From: Marinoscillum sp964351625
GTDB lineage: Bacteria > Bacteroidota > Bacteroidia > Cytophagales > Cyclobacteriaceae
NCBI GenBank assembly: GCA_964351625.1
Contig: CAYGOV010000001.1
Span: 1-64,000, forward strand
Direction: 5' to 3'
Length of the DNA stretch: 64,000 nt
Below are positions 51,162-60,846 of this stretch, in pieces. The position numbers and the translations under genes are program-made. How positions within the stretch are numbered: position 1 is the stretch's first letter; every line of letters starts with the position of its first letter. The notes under the pieces were generated by a model that was not told the DNA's origin, ran no database searches, and saw nothing but the letters and a program-made list of their open reading frames with translations.

Positions 51162-52316
51162 TCAACTAATAGCTTGATTGAGATCATCTATTAGGTCGTC
51201 AATATCCTCTATTCCAACTGAAAGTCTGATAAGTGAATCTGTTAGCCCTGCCTCTAACCGCTGTTCTTTAGGAATACTTGCATGAGTCATGCTAGCGGGA
51301 TGTCCAGCCAACGACTCGACCCCACCTAGAGACTCTGCCAACGTGAATATTCTGAGTTGCTCGAGGACCTTAAAAGCAGCTTGCTGATTGTCGTCTTTTA
51401 GGATAAATGAAATCATCCCACCGAAACCACGCATTTGCTCTTTGGCTACTTGGTGGTTTGCATGGTCAGTAAACCCAGGCCAATAGACTTTAGATACTTT
51501 CGAATGATCCTTCAGGAAATGAGCGATCTTCTCGCCGTTTGCGCAATGTCTATCCATCCGTACATGCAAAGTCTTAATGCCTCTTAATACTAGGAAACAG
51601 TCTTGAGGCCCAGGTACAGCACCTGATGCGTTCTGGACGAATGCTATTTGATCCTCTATTTCTTTATTGTTGGTGCCAACAAAACCCATCACCACATCTG
51701 AGTGTCCTGAGATATACTTGGTCACTGAATGCATCACGATATCTGCACCTAGATCTATTGGGTTTTGCAAATATGGACTAGCGAAAGTATTGTCCACCAC
51801 CGTTTTAGCACCGTGCTTTTTTGCGATAACCACCATAGCCTTAATGTCTACGATACTCATCATAGGGTTTGTAGGAGTCTCTATCCAGATCAGTTTTGTT
51901 TGGCTTGTGATAGCCTCTTCTACTTTCTCAGGATTTTGCATATCTACAAACTTAAATTTCAAGCCATAGCGACCGTAGATCTTTGTGAAAATACGGTAAG
52001 TACCACCATAGAGGTCGTTGGTGCTCACCACTTCATCTCCAGGGTTTAATGTTTTAAGAATTGCATCTGTAGCACCTAAACCCGAACTAAAGCATCTACC
52101 ATATTGTGCGTTTTCCAAAGCTGCAATATTGGCTTCTAATGCCGTTCTCGTAGGGTTTTGGGTACGCGCATATTCATAACCTTTGTGCACGCCTGGGGAA
52201 GATTGAGCATAGGTGGAGGTTTGGTAAATGGGTGTCATCACAGCGCCAGTGGTGGGGTCAGGAGATTGTCCGGCGTGGATTGCTTTTGTCCCAAATTTGG
52301 TATTATCTGAATTCAT
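51162..52316 (-). CDS. Trans-sulfuration PLP enzyme (cystathionine gamma-synthase/lyase type)
   Basis: A 384-residue Cys/Met metabolism PLP enzyme. Family motifs: YARTQNPTRTALE, SSGLGATDAIL, the PLP-lysine region SVTKYISGHSDVVMG and C-terminal ESLGGVESLAGHPASMTHASIP. It could make or cleave cystathionine; synthase and lyase cannot be separated by eye. A perfect TACCTTTG -7 element lies about 27-34 bp upstream of its start. Confidence 0.93.
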   Translation of the reverse strand: MNSDNTKFGTKAIHAGQSPDPTTGAVMTPIYQTSTYAQSSPGVHKGYEYARTQNPTRTALEANIAALENAQYGRCFSSGLGATDAILKTLNPGDEVVSTNDLYGGTYRIFTKIYGRYGLKFKFVDMQNPEKVEEAITSQTKLIWIETPTNPMMSIVDIKAMVVIAKKHGAKTVVDNTFASPYLQNPIDLGADIVMHSVTKYISGHSDVVMGFVGTNNKEIEDQIAFVQNASGAVPGPQDCFLVLRGIKTLHVRMDRHCANGEKIAHFLKDHSKVSKVYWPGFTDHANHQVAKEQMRGFGGMISFILKDDNQQAAFKVLEQLRIFTLAESLGGVESLAGHPASMTHASIPKEQRLEAGLTDSLIRLSVGIEDIDDLIDDLNQAIS

Positions 52317-52342
52317 ATAGTTGGGTTTGTTTTATTCGAATG

Positions 52343-52350
52343 CAAAGGTA
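52343..52350 (-). promoter_or_regulatory. -7 element for the trans-sulfuration gene
   Basis: TACCTTTG on the minus strand (CAAAGGTA at 52343-52350) is a perfect TAnnTTTG element, 27 bp upstream of the ATG. A -33 TTG at the ideal 19-bp spacing is not evident, so only the -7 is claimed. Confidence 0.5.
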
Positions 52351-52493
52351 GAAGAATCAATGACTTGAGTTAGTTCCCAAAATAACACTTGACCAACTAA
52401 TCTTGAAGATATTTATTTGGGTTAATTCTATTTAAGAATAGTAATATTTATAAGCCTTGATTCTGCATAGATAGTTTTTGGCGAAGCAAGTGT

Positions 52494-52501
52494 TATCTTT
52501 G
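52494..52501 (+). promoter_or_regulatory. -7 element for the hybrid sensor gene
   Basis: TATCTTTG (52494-52501) matches the Bacteroidota TAnnTTTG consensus exactly, 35 bp before the ATG at 52537. No clear -33 element at the standard spacing. Confidence 0.5.
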
Positions 52502-52536
52502 GATTCCCCACAGCTCCGTACCGCGAAATACTATTT

Positions 52537-55359
52537 ATGCGAGCATTTTTCCTATTTACTTGTGCGTTTATAAGCTTGGCTGTTCATGCACAGTCCATCG
52601 ATAGTTTAGAAACAATTCTTGAGCAAGCGAAGGGCGATCAAAGAATCTCCACCTTAATCATCCTATCGAAAACCATTGGCAATCGAGATTGGTCTCGAAC
52701 GTTAAGTTTGGCCATTGAGGCTAAAGAATTAGCAGAGAAACGTGAATCTTTCACTAAGAAGTTTGAGCTGTATCAATGTCTTTCATTTGCCTATCAGGGA
52801 AGTGGTAACTATCAAGAGGCATTAAAATACGGCCAAGTTGCATCTGAATTTGCTCAATCTCCACAAGAACAGGCGTTGATCTTCTTTCAACTAGGAAACA
52901 TCAATGAACAGCTTTTTCAGTTAGACAAATCACTTGATTACCATTTGAAGTCTCTCGAAATCCGAGAACTGGAAGGTGATGTTTTGAAAATCATAGCTTC
53001 ATATCGTGCGCTGGGCTTTATTTATCGAGCCATGCAGCAGTACGAAAAGGCATTTGATATTTTCCAGAAAAACTATGAAAAGAGTGCAGAATTAAGAAAT
53101 GATGATGGCATGAGGCGTGCAACTTTCAATATGGGCCTTATCACAATGGAGATGGATAGACACGCAGAGGCTATCCCAATATTTCGTAAGTCGGTAAGCG
53201 GTTTGGAAGAAGCGGATGAGCCTCATATGTTCAGTATGTATTACAACAACCTTGCTAATTGTTTTGAAAAACAGCTTCATGTCAACGCTGCTTTTTATGA
53301 TTCAGCGCTTTACTATGGTCATAAAAATTTAGCGTTAAAAACGGAACTCGGAAACATCAGAGGTATTGCCAATGCGCATAACGGACTCGCAGCAACTTAC
53401 GAGCGAGCAAGTGAATACGAACGATCTGGTTATCATTCCCGTGAGGCATGGCGTATTTCCGATAGTCTTGATTTTAAACAGATCAAGAAAAATGCACTTT
53501 CCTATTTGATCACTTCAGAGCTGCAACTTGGAAAGGTCGAACATACCAATGATCATTTTGAGGATTTTATTGACGTGTTTGAAGATTTAAGCAATTTAGC
53601 AGCGTCTAAGACCCTCACAGAAATGGCCACTAAGTTCGAAACGGCCAAAAATTTAGCAGAAAATGAGTTGCTCAAAAATCAGCGCGATCAGCAAACACAG
53701 ATCAATATCCTTCTAGTCGTTTTAACCATACTTTTATTCGTTCTAGTTTTAGTAATGGCTTATTTCTATCGAAATAGACAAGCCGTCAATTTGAGATTGG
53801 AAAAGGATAAGTCACTTATCTCATTGCAAGCCCAAGAGCTGCAAAAGCTCAACGACCAGAAGTCAAGATTCTTTGCCAATATCAGCCACGGTTTGAGAAC
53901 GCCTCTTACTTTGATTCAAGGCCATGCGGATGAACTAAGAAAAATAAGCAAGCTTCCTTCAGCCGCAGAAGATCCTTTGAGAAGGATAAAACACAGTATC
54001 AATCACCTCTCACTTATGGTCAATGATTTACTAGATCTATCTAAAATAGACCTTGAGACCAAACAACTTGCACCAAAGCCTGTCGCTCTAGATGATTTGA
54101 TTAGGAGGATTCTTGCTGCATTCATTTCACTTGCGGAGAGCAAACGGGTAATACTCAGCTATGTGCCTGAGACCGTTGATACAGCGGTAGCCTTAGTAGA
54201 TGAGGATCATTTCGAAAAGGTAGTTAACCACCTTGTTTTCAATGCTTTCGATCAATTGGCTGGACCTGGTAACATCACTGTTAGTCTTTCGCGTGTATTA
54301 GAAGGCCTTTCTGTTAAATTCTCAAATGATGGCCCTCAGATTCATACTAACGATATAGAACATGTCTTTGATAGGTTCTATCAATCATCTCAGTTGGAAT
54401 CCGGTGGCTCTGGTTCTGTTATAGGGCTCTCCGTTTCTAAAGAATTGATCGAAATGATGGGAGGACAATTGACTGTTAGTAGTTCGGTTTCCTCTACAGT
54501 GTATGAGATTATTGTACCACCTTCTGATGAAGAGCCGATTACTAAATCAGACCTAACAACTTTTACTTTACCTACGAAACTTGATCCAGAAGACTTACTA
54601 AATATCCCTTCAGATACTACGGTTCTCATAGTTGAAGATAATCCTGATCTTAGGGACTATCTAGCAAGTGTCCTCCGGAATCACTTCACTTTACTCACTG
54701 CCAGCAATGGCAAAGAGGCAATTGAAGTACTGGAGAAAGAGCTTCCTGATCTTATCCTTACTGATGTGATGATGCCAGTTTTGAATGGTTGGGAGTTTAT
54801 AGAAATTTTGAGGAATAGACCGGCCTGGGCACAGCTTCCAGTGATTGTTTTGACTGCTGTAGCAGAAAATCAAGATCGACTTAAGGGTCTAAGGATGGGC
54901 GTTGATGATTATATTCTAAAGCCATTCGAGACAGAAGAATTGCTTATTAGAATCTCCAATCTTGTTAATAATCTGCGTGAGCGTATTAAATGGGCGAAGG
55001 AATTTGAAGTGGAGACAGATCAAAAAGGGCAGCTTATTGAGCAACATGATCTTGTGTTAGCAATTAGAAACTATGTACTGGAGCATGTGAGTGACAAAGC
55101 GATGAATGTGCTCCAAGTAGCCATGCATCTTGGACTTAGTGAGCGTCAGCTTTATCGCAAAACGGCAGAGGCAGTCGGCTTATCCCCATCTAAACTCATC
55201 CAAGAGATCAAACTTCAGCATGCACGTGAATTGCTCATAAGTAGAAAATATGATAAACTTACCCAGATAGCTGGTGAGGTAGGGTTCGACTCTAATTCTC
55301 ATTTCTCAAAACTTTATCTGGAAAGGTTTGGGAAAAAACCAACTGATTATTTCTCTTAG
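52537..55359 (+). CDS. TPR hybrid histidine kinase / response regulator with AraC output, kinase part degenerate
   Basis: A 940-residue hybrid two-component protein. It has a signal peptide (about 1-19), a periplasmic TPR array (about 35-340), a coiled coil, and one membrane helix (about 389-409). HisKA has NISHGLRTPLTLI with His451 but Gly452 in place of the usual Glu/Asp. The HATPase domain lacks a canonical G1 box (SNDGPQI instead of DxGxG), and G2 is altered (SGSVIGLS). The receiver is intact (Asp743 in LTDVMMP, Lys795 in LKPF), followed by an AraC helix-turn-helix (about 840-938). It is 14 bp before the aminotransferase gene. Confidence 0.92.
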   Translation: MRAFFLFTCAFISLAVHAQSIDSLETILEQAKGDQRISTLIILSKTIGNRDWSRTLSLAIEAKELAEKRESFTKKFELYQCLSFAYQGSGNYQEALKYGQVASEFAQSPQEQALIFFQLGNINEQLFQLDKSLDYHLKSLEIRELEGDVLKIIASYRALGFIYRAMQQYEKAFDIFQKNYEKSAELRNDDGMRRATFNMGLITMEMDRHAEAIPIFRKSVSGLEEADEPHMFSMYYNNLANCFEKQLHVNAAFYDSALYYGHKNLALKTELGNIRGIANAHNGLAATYERASEYERSGYHSREAWRISDSLDFKQIKKNALSYLITSELQLGKVEHTNDHFEDFIDVFEDLSNLAASKTLTEMATKFETAKNLAENELLKNQRDQQTQINILLVVLTILLFVLVLVMAYFYRNRQAVNLRLEKDKSLISLQAQELQKLNDQKSRFFANISHGLRTPLTLIQGHADELRKISKLPSAAEDPLRRIKHSINHLSLMVNDLLDLSKIDLETKQLAPKPVALDDLIRRILAAFISLAESKRVILSYVPETVDTAVALVDEDHFEKVVNHLVFNAFDQLAGPGNITVSLSRVLEGLSVKFSNDGPQIHTNDIEHVFDRFYQSSQLESGGSGSVIGLSVSKELIEMMGGQLTVSSSVSSTVYEIIVPPSDEEPITKSDLTTFTLPTKLDPEDLLNIPSDTTVLIVEDNPDLRDYLASVLRNHFTLLTASNGKEAIEVLEKELPDLILTDVMMPVLNGWEFIEILRNRPAWAQLPVIVLTAVAENQDRLKGLRMGVDDYILKPFETEELLIRISNLVNNLRERIKWAKEFEVETDQKGQLIEQHDLVLAIRNYVLEHVSDKAMNVLQVAMHLGLSERQLYRKTAEAVGLSPSKLIQEIKLQHARELLISRKYDKLTQIAGEVGFDSNSHFSKLYLERFGKKPTDYFS

Positions 55360-55372
55360 TGGAAATCTCAAG

Positions 55373-56521
55373 ATGACTATGAGTATTCAACCGGCAGATC
55401 GACTCAGCCATTTTTCCGAGTATTATTTTTCTATCAAACTTCGTGAGATTGCCCAGATGCGATCAGAAGGTAGAGATGTGATCAATTTAGGAATTGGTAG
55501 TCCAGATCTTGATCCTGACGATGGGGTAGTTGATGAACTTGTAAGTGCAGCTAAAGAAAGTGGAGTTCATGGTTACCAGCCATATCAAGGTATACAGGAG
55601 TTTGGAGCAGCTATCACGGGCTTTTACCAGAGGCATTACAAAGCAATACCCATGCATTGCTCAGTGCTTCCTTTGATGGGCTCTAAAGAGGGCATTACAC
55701 ATATTTCGCTAGCTTATCTCAACCCAGGCGATCAAGTGCTCATTCCGTCGCTTGGTTACCCAACTTATAGCTCTGTGACACGAATGGTAGGTGCAGTACC
55801 AGTTTATTTCCCTTTGATTGCCGATGATCAGTGGGCGCCAGATTGGGAATTTTTAGAAAGACTGGATTGTACTAAGATCAAAATGATGTGGATCAATTAT
55901 CCACATATGCCGACAGGTGCAGGTGCAAGTATTGAGCTGCTGAGTAGGTTGGTCGATTATGCAAAAAGAAATGGCATCCTTCTTTGCCATGACAACCCTT
56001 ACAGTTTCATCCTCAATGATTATCCATTGAGTATATTCAATGTAGCTGGAGCGGAAGATGTATCAATAGAGCTCAATTCACTTTCTAAGACTTTCAATAT
56101 GGCAGGCTGGCGTGTGGGCTGGGTATTGGGAAGGAGTGAATTGATCAAGCCTGTATTGCAAATTAAAAGTAATATGGATTCTGGTATGTTCAAACCGCTA
56201 CAACTAGCAGCAATCAAAGCCTTGTCGAGTGGCAATGATTGGTTCTTGAATTTGAAATTGACCTACCGCAAAAGACAGATGGTAGCGTTTGAAATACTCC
56301 GTTCTTTGGAGTGTAACTTTGATGAAGATCAGTCTGGAATGTTTGTTTGGGCAAAAGTTCCCAATGGAGATGGTGTCACATTTACGGATCGAATGCTTCA
56401 AGATTATAATGTATTCCTTACACCTGGGATTATTTTTGGAGAGGCGGGCAAGGATTACATCCGACTTTCCTTGTGCGCAAATGAGGATTTACTTTTGGCT
56501 GTAAAAAAGCGATTATTATGA
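55373..56521 (+). CDS. Class I/II aminotransferase, probably aromatic amino acid pathway
   Basis: A protein of 382 residues starting at the ATG at 55373 (or 55379); an in-frame ATG at 55328 lies inside the preceding gene. PLP aminotransferase fold I: NLGIGSPDLDP, GYQPYQG, the Lys region SLSKTFNMAGWRVGW, and C-terminal IRLSLC. With prephenate dehydrogenase directly downstream (overlap of 4 bp) it is likely to act on prephenate or hydroxyphenylpyruvate; DAP aminotransferase is an alternative. Confidence 0.9.
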   Translation: MTMSIQPADRLSHFSEYYFSIKLREIAQMRSEGRDVINLGIGSPDLDPDDGVVDELVSAAKESGVHGYQPYQGIQEFGAAITGFYQRHYKAIPMHCSVLPLMGSKEGITHISLAYLNPGDQVLIPSLGYPTYSSVTRMVGAVPVYFPLIADDQWAPDWEFLERLDCTKIKMMWINYPHMPTGAGASIELLSRLVDYAKRNGILLCHDNPYSFILNDYPLSIFNVAGAEDVSIELNSLSKTFNMAGWRVGWVLGRSELIKPVLQIKSNMDSGMFKPLQLAAIKALSSGNDWFLNLKLTYRKRQMVAFEILRSLECNFDEDQSGMFVWAKVPNGDGVTFTDRMLQDYNVFLTPGIIFGEAGKDYIRLSLCANEDLLLAVKKRLL

Positions 56522-57363
56522 AAGTGTTATTTGTAGGGACTGGTCTTATTGGTGGTTCATTTTCGTTAGCCATGCGCAAAAATGCCTACCTCAATGAAGC
56601 TGGTGGTTATAGTCGCAATCAGAGCAACCTTATCCGATCGATGGATTTGGGAATCATAGACCATAAATTTGATACACTAGAAGAGGCCGTGCGCTGGGCA
56701 GATTGGATCATTCTTTCGATCCCTGTAGACGTCATCAATAAGCTTTTAACTGGTATTTTGGATATGTTGGAGCCACATCAGACTGTCATTGATTTTGGAT
56801 CGACCAAAGGAAATATTTGTGGTCAAGTGGCATCTCATGATAAGCGTAAGCAGTTCATAGCTGCGCATCCTATAGCGGGTACGGAATACAGTGGTCCGGA
56901 TGCTGCGTTTGATAGCTTGTTTGAGGAGAAGATGATGATCATCTGCGAGAGGGAGAAGACTGATTCAAAAAAACTTCAGGAATTTGTCAATGTCTGTACT
57001 GGCATATACATGCGCGTAGAGTACATGGAAGCCGATGCGCATGATAGACATTTGGCATACATCTCTCATTTGAGTCATATTACCTCATATGCCCTGAGCA
57101 ATGCAGTCCTTGATAAAGAACGTGATGGAGAAGTGATCTTAGAATTGGCTGGTTCTGGTTTTGCTTCGAGCGTGAGGCTGGCAAAAAGCTCACCTGAAAT
57201 GTGGACACCCATTTTCATGGAAAATAGAAAAATGGTCCTTGAAGCATTAAATGGGTTTCTTCAAAAAGCTAATCATTTTAAAGAATTGCTGGAATTAAAA
57301 GACGAAACTGGCATCAATAAATTTCTAGAGGAGGGTAGGAAGATTTCAAAAGTGATTGAATGA
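56518..57363 (+). CDS. tyrA: Prephenate dehydrogenase
   Basis: A 281-residue NAD(P)-dependent enzyme oxidising prephenate (or arogenate) to the tyrosine precursor. Rossmann motif VGTGLIGGSFSLAM at the N-terminus, DFGSTKGNI, AAHPIAGTEYSGP and the His region YISHLSHITSYAL. There is no chorismate mutase or ACT domain, so it is a stand-alone dehydrogenase. It overlaps its neighbours by 4 bp on both sides. Confidence 0.95.
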   Translation: MKVLFVGTGLIGGSFSLAMRKNAYLNEAGGYSRNQSNLIRSMDLGIIDHKFDTLEEAVRWADWIILSIPVDVINKLLTGILDMLEPHQTVIDFGSTKGNICGQVASHDKRKQFIAAHPIAGTEYSGPDAAFDSLFEEKMMIICEREKTDSKKLQEFVNVCTGIYMRVEYMEADAHDRHLAYISHLSHITSYALSNAVLDKERDGEVILELAGSGFASSVRLAKSSPEMWTPIFMENRKMVLEALNGFLQKANHFKELLELKDETGINKFLEEGRKISKVIE

Positions 57364-59354
57364 CTAAAAGGTTCGTAAATAAACTAGGGAAAGTTTGCAT
57401 AGTTGTGTTGGTTCTTATTGGAACGAATTTGAATCTGTTTGCTCAAAGTGAGGACTTAACTTCATTGGCAGATAAGCTGGTATCAGATACTACTTATTTG
57501 GCTCCTTTACAAGCCCGAATCACTAAGCAATTGGTGGCCAAAACTATCACATCTGATAGTGCTGCTAATTACTATTTGCAACTGGCGGAGTTAGTTAAGT
57601 ATCGTCATGATTTCACTTTGTCACGGTTGCTAATTGGCAAGTCGTTTAATCATTTAAAGAATTCCGAAAATCCTCCTATTGTAGCGAGACTTCATATTCT
57701 GCTCGGAGAAATGGCTAATGATGAGGATGAAATATCCAGCGCGCTGAGCCTATTTAGCGCAGCACTTGATATCTATAAAGAAGAGTACGATTCTATAAAT
57801 TATCTACTCACATTAAGGAAAATTGGTGTGGCGTATGATTACATAGGCGATCATGAAACAGCGCTTCAGTACTATGATGAGTGCATTGAATTGGCCAATA
57901 TTTTAGGCAGGGAGGATGTGATTGGCAACTGCTACAATACTATTGCGGCTATCAGAAAATCAGAAGGAAATTATAGCGAATCGATAGCTTTTTTTGAAAA
58001 GGGGATTGAAATAGCAATTAGAATTGAGGATAAAATTCTACTCGGCAAGCTTTATCATAATATTTCTCTGCCTTATCAGCACCTTGAGTTATTTGATGAA
58101 GCAAATCATTACCTAAGTCTATCCATGAACTTGGCGCAAGAGATTCAGGATCTCAAGGCAATTGGCTTTGCTTATCAAGGACTCGGATTTATGTATTTAC
58201 GAAAGGGTCAATACGACTCGTCTGAATATTTTATGAGAAAAGCTCTGGAGTTATCTCATACGATCAACAACATGCAACTTGAAGGGAATGCACGTGAAGT
58301 TCTAGGCGAGATATACGTAGAAACAGGACGTTACAAAGAAGCATTTGAAAACTTACAAATTATTAAAGTGCAAGACGATTCTCTTTATAATCAGCAAAAC
58401 GCTCAAATAATTGAATCTATCAAGGGCAAATATCAAGCTGCAAAAAAGGATCAAGAGTTAGCTGAAACGACCTTGAGGCTCAAGGACGCTGATTTTGAAC
58501 TACGAAGACAGAGTATCGTTCAAATAGCACTAATACTAGTTTTGTCACTTACGTTTATCATACTATTCTTAATCTACAGAGGTTTCCGCATGCGTCAAAA
58601 GGCGAACGTAATTTTGGTGGCTAAGAATGCGGAAATCAAGAAGCACGTTACCCAAGTTGAGCATTTGAATCAAACCAAAAATCGATGGTTCGTCAATGTG
58701 GCACATGAGCTTCGCACACCACTCACACTAATAAAAGGGCCATTGAGCAGAGTTCTTTCCCAATTTGAGCTGCAGCCTGAAGTTAAGTCAGACCTAGAAT
58801 TGGTCAATAAAAATGCCATTAGCCTGAGCAACTTGGTAAATGAGATTTTGGATCTTTCGAGAATGGAAGAAGGTAATGTGATGTTAAAAGAGACTGAATT
58901 TGACCTTTACGAGACATTAGACCAGATTATCCAATCCTTCAAGTCCAAAGCGCTTCATCAAGGTCTGCACCTAAGCTTGGATTGTGATTTGAAAATCAAG
59001 GTGAGAGCAGATAAAGATAAATTCTCTAAAGTATTAAGCAATCTTATCGGCAATGCCTTGAAATTTACGCAACCGGGCGGTTCAGTGACTGTAATTACTA
59101 CCATCAAGGGTCATCTAGAAGTGAAAGTGAAGGATACTGGAATTGGCGTCAAGGAAGCGGATATACCTTTTGTCTTTGATCGATATTATCAAGCTTCCAA
59201 TGGAGATGCTCAGATGCAAGGGGGTACGGGAATAGGACTTTCTTTGAGCAAAGAGATTGCTCTTCTACATGGTGGGGATTTGAAAGTTAAAAGCCGGAAT
59301 GGTAAAGGGAGTACATTTATGTTTGAGCTACCAATGTCAAGAATCGTATCTTAA
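57360..59354 (+). CDS. TPR sensor histidine kinase without receiver
   Basis: A 664-residue kinase with signal peptide (ends FAQ), about six TPR motifs (about 70-340), a coiled coil, one membrane helix (about 384-403), HisKA with AHELRTPLTL (His449) and a canonical HATPase (N box NLIGNALKFT, G1 DTGIGV at about 592, G2 GGTGIGLSLS). It ends directly after the catalytic domain with no receiver or DNA-binding part. The ATG overlaps the tyrA stop (ATGA), an unusual coupling. Its architecture resembles the front part of the hybrid at 52537. Confidence 0.93.
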   Translation: MTKRFVNKLGKVCIVVLVLIGTNLNLFAQSEDLTSLADKLVSDTTYLAPLQARITKQLVAKTITSDSAANYYLQLAELVKYRHDFTLSRLLIGKSFNHLKNSENPPIVARLHILLGEMANDEDEISSALSLFSAALDIYKEEYDSINYLLTLRKIGVAYDYIGDHETALQYYDECIELANILGREDVIGNCYNTIAAIRKSEGNYSESIAFFEKGIEIAIRIEDKILLGKLYHNISLPYQHLELFDEANHYLSLSMNLAQEIQDLKAIGFAYQGLGFMYLRKGQYDSSEYFMRKALELSHTINNMQLEGNAREVLGEIYVETGRYKEAFENLQIIKVQDDSLYNQQNAQIIESIKGKYQAAKKDQELAETTLRLKDADFELRRQSIVQIALILVLSLTFIILFLIYRGFRMRQKANVILVAKNAEIKKHVTQVEHLNQTKNRWFVNVAHELRTPLTLIKGPLSRVLSQFELQPEVKSDLELVNKNAISLSNLVNEILDLSRMEEGNVMLKETEFDLYETLDQIIQSFKSKALHQGLHLSLDCDLKIKVRADKDKFSKVLSNLIGNALKFTQPGGSVTVITTIKGHLEVKVKDTGIGVKEADIPFVFDRYYQASNGDAQMQGGTGIGLSLSKEIALLHGGDLKVKSRNGKGSTFMFELPMSRIVS

Positions 59355-60106
59355 AGAGAAGCTTTCCTGACAAGTTTTTCGGTGACTTCTTTTCGATAGC
59401 TCCGGCTAATAGGAATTTGAAATTTTCCAATAGAAATCAATTCGCTGTTGTATGAATCTATTCGATCAACGTTGACAATGAAAGATCTGTGTACCCGCAG
59501 GAAGTTACTTGGCAACCTTTTATCCAATCCACTGATTTTTTCTTTGGTAATCAATGTCTCAGTAGAGCTGTAGACTTTCAAATAATCTGCGAGACTTTCA
59601 ATGTAGAGTATCTGATCGATAGCCAACGGAACTTGTTTTCTGTCCACTCTAAAAATGATGTGTGTTTGTGACTCACGCGTTTGGTTTTCCTCCAGACTTT
59701 TTATGATGATTTCCTTGTTCTGGTATTTTTTGATCAAAGTCATAAAGCCATGGACAAAAACTATCAAATACAAGGAGCTTGTGAGCAAAGTAAGGTTCGT
59801 GGTATATGGGTTTAGGTCTGCGTAATTATAGTTAGCTAATACAATCAAGGAAATCGTAAGAACTAGCATTTCGAAATAGAGTGAGAAAATAATTAGATAA
59901 AGAAGGTAAAGGCCGAATTGGAAGCGCTGCCCCGCCAATAAATACTTTGGGACTAGATAATGATTGAAGATCACGGAAGTACCGATAGCTACTGGCAGAA
60001 GAAAAGAAACAAAGTAAAAAGACTCAATATAGCGACCGTTTATCTGTCCGAAGATCATGATTAAGATGGTTGCTATTAATGTCCAAAAGATGACTTGTTG
60101 CTTCAT
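59351..60106 (-). CDS. Membrane-anchored LytTR transcriptional regulator
   Basis: A 251-residue protein. Four membrane helices (about 5-25, 32-52, 65-90, 102-125) precede a LytTR DNA-binding domain (about 148-245) with QILYIESLADYLKVYS and FLRVHRSFIVNVDRI. It lacks a receiver domain, so it would respond through its membrane part or by partner binding. It converges on the TPR kinase gene with a 3-bp overlap of the two ends. Confidence 0.9.
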   Translation of the reverse strand: MKQQVIFWTLIATILIMIFGQINGRYIESFYFVSFLLPVAIGTSVIFNHYLVPKYLLAGQRFQFGLYLLYLIIFSLYFEMLVLTISLIVLANYNYADLNPYTTNLTLLTSSLYLIVFVHGFMTLIKKYQNKEIIIKSLEENQTRESQTHIIFRVDRKQVPLAIDQILYIESLADYLKVYSSTETLITKEKISGLDKRLPSNFLRVHRSFIVNVDRIDSYNSELISIGKFQIPISRSYRKEVTEKLVRKASL

Positions 60107-60262
60107 GTTGCTCTAGTTAATGAAGTGAAATTCGTGAAAATTTCTCGATTGCGATGGTTTTGTCGATGAATGACAGGTTTAGCGACGGATTCTACCTTGA
60201 TCATAGGTAGTATGTCCACCTAGCTTAGCAGGAGTTATTTGTTTCACTTAAATTGAAAAATC

Positions 60263-60631
60263 ATGTTTGAATTATTTGTAATGGGCGGCCCACTTTTTAT
60301 GGGCCTTATCACAGTTATTTTTCTGGTAGCACTTATTGTGGCAGTTCGGAGCACTATAAAGATTTTCGGTAGCGGAAATCTACAAGGAGCAGAAGGGAGT
60401 CTTGATATGGTGAAGTCTATTGGTTTGTTTGCGTTAGTGATAGGTGTTCTGGGCCAGTTCATAGGTCTTTTTGGAGCCTTTCAAGCTATTGAGCAATTCA
60501 ATGGACCAATCTCTCCTTCAATATTGGCTGGAGGTTTGAAGGTGTCATCCATCACGACCATCTATGGGTTGCTATGTTATAGTATTACTTTGCTGATCTC
60601 ATTAATTCTTAAGAGTAAGCTAAGTGCTTGA
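60263..60631 (+). CDS. MotA/TolQ/ExbB-like small membrane protein
   Basis: A 122-residue protein with three membrane helices (about 6-28, 50-72, 95-117). The central region FALVIGVLGQFIGLFGAFQAIE and GLKVSSITTIYGLLCYSITLLISL correspond to the two pore helices of the MotA/TolQ/ExbB family. It is short and has no ExbD/TolR partner nearby, so a proton-channel role is unproven. A GC-rich hairpin (60650-60672) follows. Confidence 0.8.
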   Translation: MFELFVMGGPLFMGLITVIFLVALIVAVRSTIKIFGSGNLQGAEGSLDMVKSIGLFALVIGVLGQFIGLFGAFQAIEQFNGPISPSILAGGLKVSSITTIYGLLCYSITLLISLILKSKLSA

Positions 60632-60649
60632 TTTTAAGAGCAATTTGAG

Positions 60650-60672
60650 GCGGTTTGGCTATGCCAAACCGC
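60650..60672 (+). terminator. Hairpin after the ExbB-like gene
   Basis: GCGGTTTGGC (60650-60659), loop TAT, GCCAAACCGC (60663-60672), an exact 10-bp stem. There is no T-tract, so termination may be partial. Confidence 0.55.
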
Positions 60673-60750
60673 TATTCATCGATTATAGGAGTATTTAAAA
60701 GTTATTGCTCAATCAGGAAGTTAAATTTGGCGCAGAATGATCCGATCGTC

Positions 60751-60846
60751 ATGAAAAAGCTAACATTAATCCTGTTAATGATTTTCGCCACTCTGCTTTC
60801 AAAAGCACAGTTTTTTCTGGTAATTATCACAGTGACCCTGCAATGA
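60751..60846 (+). pseudogene. Signal peptide fragment of a frameshifted gene
   Basis: ATG 60751 begins a perfect signal peptide (MKKLTLILLMIFATLLSKAQ), but the frame ends at TGA 60844-60846 after 31 codons. At the T6 run 60811-60816, adding one T would continue QFFSGNYHSDPAMSEFD into the His-rich frame at 60843. The break is a homopolymer frameshift: mutation, sequencing error, or slippage. Confidence 0.75.
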
